DNA of 64,000 nt from Ditylenchus dipsaci (Eukaryota; Nematoda; Chromadorea; Rhabditida; Anguinidae). The notes under the pieces are model-generated. The model searched no databases. It had not been told where the DNA came from and saw only the letters and a list, made by a program, of their open reading frames with translations. How positions within the stretch are numbered: position 1 is the stretch's first letter; every line of letters starts with the position of its first letter. Below, one piece after another: positions 49,201 to 64,000 of this stretch. The DNA lies in the NCBI GenBank assembly GCA_004194705.1, contig SADC01000034.1:62001-126000 (forward strand), written 5' to 3'. The translations under genes and the position numbers were made by a program.

Positions 49201-52200
49201 CCAATGAAAAGCATGATGGATAGGTATCAAAACGATATCACTTTGAAAAATGTCCATGGTCAATAAAACGTCTTCGTAGTGCACTTCTTGTTTTACTGTG
49301 CTATGAAGTAAGCAGCCACATCCTTCAGCTTCACTTTCTTGTTTTTAATTTTCTGCAGCAGCTCGACCACATCATCATTGGACCACCCGAATTCTTTCAT
49401 CTAAACAGTCAAGAAGATAAAAAACTGGCCATAAGAGTGTGAAAAAAGGGAGAGCAAAAAAGTTCCTGGAAACACACCCGACCATGCAAAAATTAAGAAT
49501 GAATTTTTGAATTTCGAATCCATGGCGTTATGGTAAGACGTTTAGTAACTTTTGTGTAATTTTACAAAAAGTTACCAAACGCCCCAATGCCGCTCTGATG
49601 TTCATCTTAAAAAAACAACAGCCCTAGTTAAATACATAGTGCGTAAAAAGTTCTGACAACTTTTTTAAACTCAAAATTTTATACCATATTTCGTTTTATG
49701 AGTGAAAACTGTTTTTCCAGTTTTTTTCTACATTAAATTCCATACAAGATAGTTGTTTTACTTTTTTGTTTTTCCAGAAATTATGGCACCCAACGATCAG
49801 CGAATTGAAGCAGTGCGAATGTGTCAAAGAGGAAGACTATCACGGAAATTGCAAGGGAACTTCTTTTGGACAAGAGCAATGTGCATCGAACTCTGAAGCG
49901 CTTCAATGAGCTGGGGACTTACGAAGATCGGAAAGCAGCGGAACACCAAGAAGTGCAACGACTGCTCCTATCATTCGCCGTATTAATGAGAAGATCCTTC
50001 GCAAGCCGAAGAAGAGACAAATGGCAAGAGTCGAAGGAATCAGCGAGGGGAGTGTCCGAAACATTGTGAAGCAAGATCTCAAAAGCTACTCGTACAAGCT
50101 CCAAGAAACGCAGCATTTGGACGAGAACAAGAAAAAGATTCGTAAAGAGAGGTTAGGGATTCAGTTTTGGTTTTCGATTTGGACAAAATGTTTCAGGTGT
50201 CAAACGCTTCTTCGACGGTTCCAGCGTGGTTCGCACAAATCGATCGTATTTTCGGATGAAAAGCTTTTTGTCGTGGAGGAAAAGTTCAACAAGTAGAATG
50301 TGCGCATCATTGCAAAGGACATCGGCGAGGCAAGCGCAAAAGGAAGAATTGTTGGCAGAATAGCTCATCCGAAATCGGTCATGGTCTGGGCGGGATAACG
50401 TCTACTGGAAAGACTCCTCTGGTGTTTGTCGAAGAAGGCGTCGAAGTGAATGTAGTCAATTATCGTGAAAAAATCCTGGAAGAAGCGCTGCTGCCGTGGG
50501 CAAGAAGACATTTTCGATGTCGTCACTGGTGTTTCAGCAGGTTTGTTTTTTTTCAATTCCTTTCTTTCATCTCGTTTCAGGATTCTGCTTCTGCGCACAA
50601 GGCTCGTGAGACTCAAGCGTGGTGCCGTAACAATTTGCCGGAATTCATTGATGTGAAGCAGTGGCCGCCGTACAGTCCTGATCTCAATCCGCTCGGGTAT
50701 TCTGGAAGCAAAAGTGAACAACAGACGCCATAGGGAAATCGCTCAACTCAAGACCGCACTGCAAAAAGCATGGGAAGAAATCGACGAAGAAGTGCTCGCC
50801 TCGGTGGTGGATAATTGGCGAAGAAGATTGAATGCCTGCGTCCAAGCAAATGGCGGCTATATTGAAAAGTGATGCAGCTATCTTGTTCAAAATTCTTCGC
50901 TCTTGCTCGTGGTGTTATTGTTTTTTGATGTTATGTTACAAACAATAAAAGTTTTGAGTTTAAAAAAGTTGTCAGAACTTTTTACGCACCCTGTATAGTG
51001 CCAAAACCAGCAGTCAAAATTTAGTGGGGGATGGCCATCGCTGATGGGAATATTTTTTAATTCAGAAAAGGTAGAGCCGCAGTTACGATAAATTAAGAAG
51101 AGCATTTCGCGCAAGATGTGAAAATCTGGATTCTTAGTTCGGGCCAGGCCATCCCAAGCTGCAGAAGCTGGCTTGTTCGCCCTCCGCATTAATTGTGCCG
51201 TTCCTGCATTAATGCAGGATGGCACGATGATGACTTTGTCTCAAATGACCGTTGCCGTCTATGACAACAATTGTCCTCCGCCAATTCAAAAAAAAATGTC
51301 CTAATCATTGAACTTCTGTACGAATTTTTAAACTTAGTTTCTACACAGCTACACTTAAAACTAAATCCTACGTTTTGTTCTTTTAGAAACTAAGTTTAAA
51401 AAATCCGAACAGAAGATCAATGATTAGGAAAAAGTTTGAATTGGCGGGGACAATTTAGAACGCGTGGCCATGGTCCTTTGAACACTTTTAAAGCTTATCG
51501 GGTTAATTCTTTTTAACTGATTGAAGCCGAATTCCTCAGCAACATTTGAATGGTAATTTTCATTTTTTCGCGGCTGCAAATAAAGAGATCTTGCATTGAC
51601 TTCGGTGAGGTGATTTGTTGAAAACACCCGAAATCTTTATATGAAATACAGCAAAGCCAAAAATTTACTGTTTGAAATGTAACAATCATAGTGTTACACG
51701 TGCTAAAAATAGCGAGTGCGGGTGTGGAATTTCAATGTTCACATGGAGAGTGTGGGTGTTTTTTTAGCACCTTAACTTGAAACACTGCAAAATTACTAGA
51801 AAATTCGGCGCTAGTAGTGAATACAATGGGGTCTGGGACATAAATTTGACTACTTTTTACTTATGCAAAAAAGGTGAAAATCGTTGAGGGGGGGGGTATT
51901 CGCTACTAGGTCGAAAATTCTTATATGTACAAGTTTTACGGTATTCTATTCATATTTTTCTATCTTGCAGAAGAGTGATCTCCAAAAATGACTGTGATAG
52001 AGAAGAAGTGGTGTCGCTGGAAATGGCTAACATTATATCCCTGTTCATAGCAAGCCCACCCCTATGCTCAACTCCATATCAAATGCCACTGTTGTGTTTG
52101 TAAAAAACCACCCTGACCTGCCTGTCTCCAACACCACTGAGACCCTGGCCACCATTGTTCATGTAGGATCTTGGTTTGATTGCTTTCAGCAATAAAACTA

Positions 52201-53094
52201 GACCATCCATTTTGCAGATCTGTCGTCACATGCTCGAGAGAAAAGACTTTTGCGAAAGGATTTCACTAGAAACTAGGGATTTTTTCTTGCGAGTAATGGT
52301 TGGCTCACTCATTCTGTTTGACCATATAGACACTGAAGGGGGTGCTTTTTGTCGACAGTCACCCATTGATGTCAAAGCGGTAGTGGACCTGATCAAGCAG
52401 AATGCTAATGAAGAACAGGTAAACATTTTCTATGGTAATTTTACTCACAGTCAAACTACGATACATTGACACCCCTAATGTAACGGCATCTCTTTTTAAC
52501 GCAATTTGGTTATACAACAAAGAAATTCAGCAAAGGTTACTATAGTGGCATCTTGAGATGGTCTCATAATGGAGGTTAGACTGTATCCAATTTTTAGCGA
52601 TTTCTAGTAAACTTCTTCGTAAATTTTTGATTTTTTATGGCGGCTTGCGATTTTTCATAATTGGCAATTTTTTATAATAATCAATTTTTCATGATTGGGT
52701 ACCGATCCGGAGCCTGAGCGAAAATTTAAAAAATACAGCTTGAGCGAAAATTTCACAAGTTCAGAGCTAAACTGGTGCGATTTTAAAAGGTCGAAGCCGG
52801 CCTTGGATTTGGCCAACTTTGCATCTGTTGTTAGCTATAATTATTCATCAATTTTATATCCTAGGTTTGCCCTAGACAAATTTTAAGGTTGTAAGGCTGA
52901 ATTAGAAGACAGTAGTCTGAAACTGGTTTAGTCCAATTATGACCGCCCTCAACTCTAAATTTAGCAGATTAATAATAATTCATATAAAATTTTTCAAATT
53001 TCAGACCGGCCAACTAATGAATGCCCTGCGCTACACCTCCAAACATTTCAGCGATCAAGAAACCCAAAAGTCTATACGGTGCTTGTTTAATTAG
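43291..53094 (+). CDS. cyri: CYRI (FAM49) protein, Rac-binding inhibitor of Scar/WAVE
   Basis: CYRI proteins bind active Rac1 and restrain Scar/WAVE-driven actin assembly. Six exons: 43291-43480, 46869-47047, 47098-47268, 51971-52162, 52218-52418 and 53005-53094 (TAG). Motifs follow the family order: NIFLDFEHVRPTDSE; GAGASAQVREALQNPAD; FRFDSLKMSTPALQNDFSFY; NTTETLATI; FFLRVMVGSLILFDH; NALRYTSKHFSDQETQKSIR. The two adjacent Arg that contact Rac are kept, split across the exon 3/4 junction. Length (about 310) matches. Frame breaks: in the C-run near 47145 and near 52054. The visible start lacks the family's myristoylated MGNLL; it may come from an undetected exon, or this start may be wrong. 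A GC-free AG sits directly before the ATG. Introns 1 and 3 hold several transposons. The gene is convergent with Cdc42. Confidence 0.88.
43704..46163 (+). mobile_element. hAT transposon, nearly full length, with CGGGAATCCCG arrays
   Basis: It sits in CYRI intron 1 between perfect 8-bp duplications GAAGTATC (43696-43703, 46164-46171). TIRs are a perfect 12 bp, TAGGCTTGGCAG. Subterminal regions at both ends are packed with GGGAATCCCG/TTTCCCG words (43715-43860, 46050-46150). It carries a multi-exon transposase gene. A decayed relative of the array lies near 14460-14520. Confidence 0.95.
43991..45990 (+). pseudogene. hAT transposase gene, disrupted
   Basis: It starts at ATG 43991, five nt after a GTTTCAG acceptor. 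A BED finger (AICKICREVAAKKHKYKI ending HTKQH) is followed by an in-frame TAA at 44145. Then come LDNKVINYIAENCVSFNSVE, the DIWSSSS region, HVFLRDGAANMKKAFE with the catalytic Asp, DCGAHKLNLAV, DVPTRWNST, ALALFLDPRFK and the C-terminal dimerisation block (RRYLSAPSTSVGSEQLFS). Five short introns have good splice sites. Besides the stop, the frame shifts after the TRWNST motif near 45105. Domain order is complete, so the copy looks recently inactivated, or broken by sequence error. Confidence 0.85.
47567..47926. mobile_element. Palindromic MITE, AAGAAATGTGCACACTTGT ends
   Basis: The arms (about 47567-47735 and 47760-47926) are inverted; the outer ends read CCGAGTAGTCCAAGAAATGT and, reversed, CCGGGTGATCCAAGAAATGT, with TA on both sides. 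It lies in CYRI intron 3, just left of the Mutator-like element. Confidence 0.8.
48136..48500. mobile_element. pogo/Tigger-like MITE inside the Mutator-like element
   Basis: CAGTCGAGTCTCGATATAG ends and TA flanks as in 9488-9685; it has ATAGTGGCAC-type words at both ends and a unique centre of about 230 bp. Confidence 0.85.
48736..49400 (-). CDS. SENP/Ulp1-type SUMO protease (C48 peptidase) catalytic domain
   Basis: Ulp1/SENP enzymes remove or process SUMO-like modifiers. Minus-strand exons: 49192-49400, 49089-49146, 48943-49021 and 48736-48900, with introns of 42-67 bp and canonical GT-AG sites. The catalytic triad is intact: His in PIHHAFHWSLV, Asp in VYYDSLHGDG, Cys in MQENSYDCGLFLC, with the conserved Gln five residues before the Asp-Cys-Gly. 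The protein ends AAGALKKY then TGA. The first exon starts after CTGTTTAG and opens MKEFGWSNDDVVELLQ; a one-base frame break occurs near 49300 before the catalytic part. The non-catalytic N-terminus of host SENPs is missing. It lies inside the Mutator-like element and antisense in CYRI intron 3. Confidence 0.82.
49635..50993 (+). mobile_element. Tc1/mariner element, 1359 bp, in CYRI intron 3
   Basis: The right end is CAGGGTGCGTAAAAAGTTCT (reversed); the left, CATAGTGCGTAAAAAGTTCT, has two changes. TIRs extend about 40 bp and TA flanks both sides. Only 34 bp separate it from the duplication of the Mutator-like element. It carries a transposase gene in CYRI orientation. Confidence 0.92.
49784..50872 (+). 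pseudogene. Tc1/mariner transposase, frameshifted
   Basis: It opens MAPNDQRIEAVRMC five nt after a TTTTTCCAG acceptor, then changes frame to two helix-turn-helix regions (ITEIARELLLDKSNVHRTLK; ARVEGISEGSVRNIV). The catalytic part has IVFSDEKLFVVEEKFN (first Asp), DSASAHKARETQAWC (second Asp) and WPPYSPDLNPL, after which the expected third acidic residue is Gly (GGG at about 50695), followed by another frame break. The tail VDNWRRRLNACVQANGGYIE is intact. Two short introns (near 50152-50195 and 50540-50579) are plausible. The gene is inactive as written. Confidence 0.85.
51283..51470. mobile_element. Small palindromic MITE with CCGCCAATTCAAA arms
   Basis: Inverted arms share TTGTCCYCGCCAATTCAAA, CTAATCATTGA and TAAACTTAGTTTCTA. 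A relative with the same arms and the same adjoining GGCCATGG sequence lies at 56360-56575. Confidence 0.6.
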
Positions 53095-53101
53095 AATTTT
53101 C

Positions 53102-53805
53102 GACCCTACCGGAGTATACACTGGGCGAAAAGTACCTCTAAATGCCTTTTTGATCAAGAGTCTTGCTCGGAATCATGTCTAAGGTAAGTGAGTGCGCTCA
53201 TCTCTAACCGACCAAGCCCGCTGCGCCCCCGAAGGGGCGCAGCGGGCTTGGAGTTGAGATGCGCACACCCACATACCTTAGACACAAATCACTCGAAAGT
53301 GACTCTGGATGCATGAAAAAGCATGCATACCAGAGTTTATTTATGCGGTAGGTCCCAGTATTCAAAACTATGTTCAACATCTTCCTTTTTGGAACAAATT
53401 GGCCTCTTTTTGTCCCTTACCACCCCAAAACAGCCCTAAGTCCCTTTAAAAATGGTCAAAAAAAGTAATTTTGGGTGGTCCCGAAACTCGATTTTTTATT
53501 GACCAGAACTTAAAAATAATGCCTTTTTTGAACTTCTGAGGCGATTTTGAGTCGATATAGGGTGTTTGGAAACACTTTTTAAAAAATTCCATTTGGGGGG
53601 GGGGGGGGGTATTGCGTCTTCGGCGCAAGTGATGTCTACAAAATTATTCACTTTCCCAGTAGGGGTTTGGTGGCCTACTGGTTAAGGCATTTCCCTGCGG
53701 ATCCAAAGGGAGTGGGATCAAATATCCGCTCCATTCCCCTTTTCCAATTCAGGAGCTGTTGGCCGTGGCCGCTCGCGACAGGGGGGGGTATACTCCGGTA
53801 GCGCC
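53102..53805. mobile_element. Poly-C-end family element inserted 8 bp after the CYRI stop codon
   Basis: The ends are GACCCTACCGGAGTATAC (left) and, reversed, GGCGCTACCGGAGTATAC. 8-bp duplications GAATTTTC (53094-53101, 53806-53813) begin at the last base of the CYRI TAG. The interior matches 6952-7651. About 185 bp around 53596-53780, containing a tRNA-like sequence, is an extra insertion within the G-run near the right end. Confidence 0.88.
53662..53740 (+). repeat. tRNA-like sequence, probable SINE
   Basis: GGTGGCCTACTGGTTAAGGC fits the pol III A box and D arm; about 35 nt on, GGGATCAAATATCCG is a degenerate B box. The ends GGGG and CCCC could pair as an acceptor stem. Changed T-loop bases argue against a working tRNA. 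Confidence 0.45.
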
Positions 53806-54825
53806 GAATTTTCGTATTGTATTTTGTATTGCAAATTTATGTGACAGTTAGCCACGATCGGTTTTTTTTGTTCAGCTGTTTTGGCAAATGCGGTTTCTGA
53901 TTTTTTCAAAAATTTCTGGATAGATTTGCTTTAAGAAAATGCATCCTTTGAGAAATTCCTCCGTGCGTGAAGCAAACTACAATGCGCAGTATGCTAAAGC
54001 ATTTTCAGTACAAATAAAATAATTAATACCGATTTTCGTGTGTTTCACGAAAAATCTGATTTTTTGTACCAAAATTTGATTTTTTGCTGAGATTTTTCAA
54101 GAAAAAAACATAGGAGCCCTAAGGTAAACACATAATTTGAGAGGTATTTTCAATTCGAGCCTATATTTGCGATAATTAAATATTTTTATCTCGAGAGGAA
54201 TTTGAAATTTGGTGTAATTTTTTATTTTCAGAGAGGCTGTATAGATGCTCTTAATGGTCCGATAGGGAAAAACTAAAAACAACATTCTGTTTATTACGAA
54301 AACCAGGTCTATCGAGCATATTACCATGACCGACCAGGAATAGTGTTAACCGACCGTGCCTAGTCTATATATTGCAAAAAAAAGTTATCGTAAAACCAAT
54401 GACCTCTTTACATTTGTCTGATGATGATTCTGTATGTAAAAATAATAAAGATACTGATGAAAAGGACAAAAACTTTTATTAGGGGCAAAAAGTGCAATTC
54501 ATGGTCTAAAAAACAACCAACAATATTACACACACACAAACACTCAAATAAATTTTTGTTTTTGCATTTGTTATTAATTTGTGTGCAAGGAGGAGGACAA
54601 GTGGATGGTGGATTGATGGGTAATGATGATGACGATCAAGGCAAACTTCAGAAATACAGGGAAAACGACGAAGAAGACAAGTCAAAAAACAAGTAAGTAT
54701 AATATAATTAGGGTGACCGATGAACAGATCAATAGTGAACAAGCAAGCAAGTTAAATTAAAGGACAATAGTACTCAACAGTATTAGTTGTTGCTCTCCAG
54801 GAAGAATTTGTTGACTACCAGACCA

Positions 54826-64000
<9,175 letters not shown>

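Larger units (their letters stand above)
47970..49591 (-). mobile_element. Mutator-like element carrying a SENP/Ulp1 protease gene (Pack-MULE-like)
   Basis: Perfect 9-bp direct repeats GCTCTGATG flank the element (47961-47969, 49592-49600), the size typical of Mutator-like insertions. Both ends begin with G and form TIRs of about 150 bp at roughly 85-90% identity by eye (shared TTTGGTAACTTTTTGTAAAA, then TCTTACCATAACGCCA). Between them is an intron-containing SENP-type gene on the minus strand and a later Tigger-like MITE (48136-48500). No Mutator transposase is present, so mobility would need help in trans. Intron retention means capture at the DNA level. Confidence 0.85.

Overview
This window is nuclear DNA from an animal. 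It is AT-rich, its genes are split by spliceosomal introns (many only 45-60 bp), and it is crowded with DNA transposons. A nematode or close relative fits best but is not proven. The clues are degenerate TTAGGC-type (GCCTAA) telomere-like repeats at several internal sites, very short introns, a strong 3' splice site 0-30 nt upstream of the start codon of six different coding regions (as expected for spliced-leader trans-splicing), and a small-protein gene at the left edge that resembles nematode secreted proteins.

Region by region: 0.1-0.7 kb holds the 3' end of a Cys-containing small-protein gene (minus). From 1 to 9 kb there is no gene, only inverted-repeat elements. From 9.05 to 27.6 kb the plus strand carries exons of what looks like one long nuclear protein with an N-terminal FHA domain, Ala/Ser/Gln- and Lys-rich linkers and a C-terminal PHD finger, an architecture known from TCF19. 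The spliceosomal SmD2 gene sits antisense inside it (13.76-14.25 kb). From 29.8 to 36.6 kb lie exons of a zinc-finger protein. From 43.3 to 53.1 kb is a CYRI (FAM49) gene, a Rac-binding regulator of the Scar/WAVE complex, whose introns have absorbed a hAT transposon, several MITEs, a Mutator-like element carrying a SENP/Ulp1 protease gene, and a Tc1/mariner element. Cdc42 (minus, 54.8-62.8 kb, seven exons) faces it tail to tail. Two neighbouring genes therefore act on Rho-family GTPase control of actin, although nothing here shows co-regulation.

Most of the remaining sequence is class II mobile DNA with readable target-site duplications (TSDs): hAT-like elements (8 bp), a MULE-like element (9 bp), mariner, pogo/Tigger-like and other TA-flanked elements, a Harbinger-like element (TTA), and a family with poly-C/poly-G stretches next to its ends (8 bp). 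Three themes stand out: mariner derivatives turned into giant palindromes, hAT-like elements that each carry a private array of a short word at both ends, and the protease gene carried inside a Mutator-like element with its introns.

Conserved exons of SmD2, Cdc42, CYRI and the FHA gene contain single-base frame breaks, mostly in short homopolymers. These look like consensus errors of a long-read assembly rather than biology, so reading frames given here are often composites of two frames.
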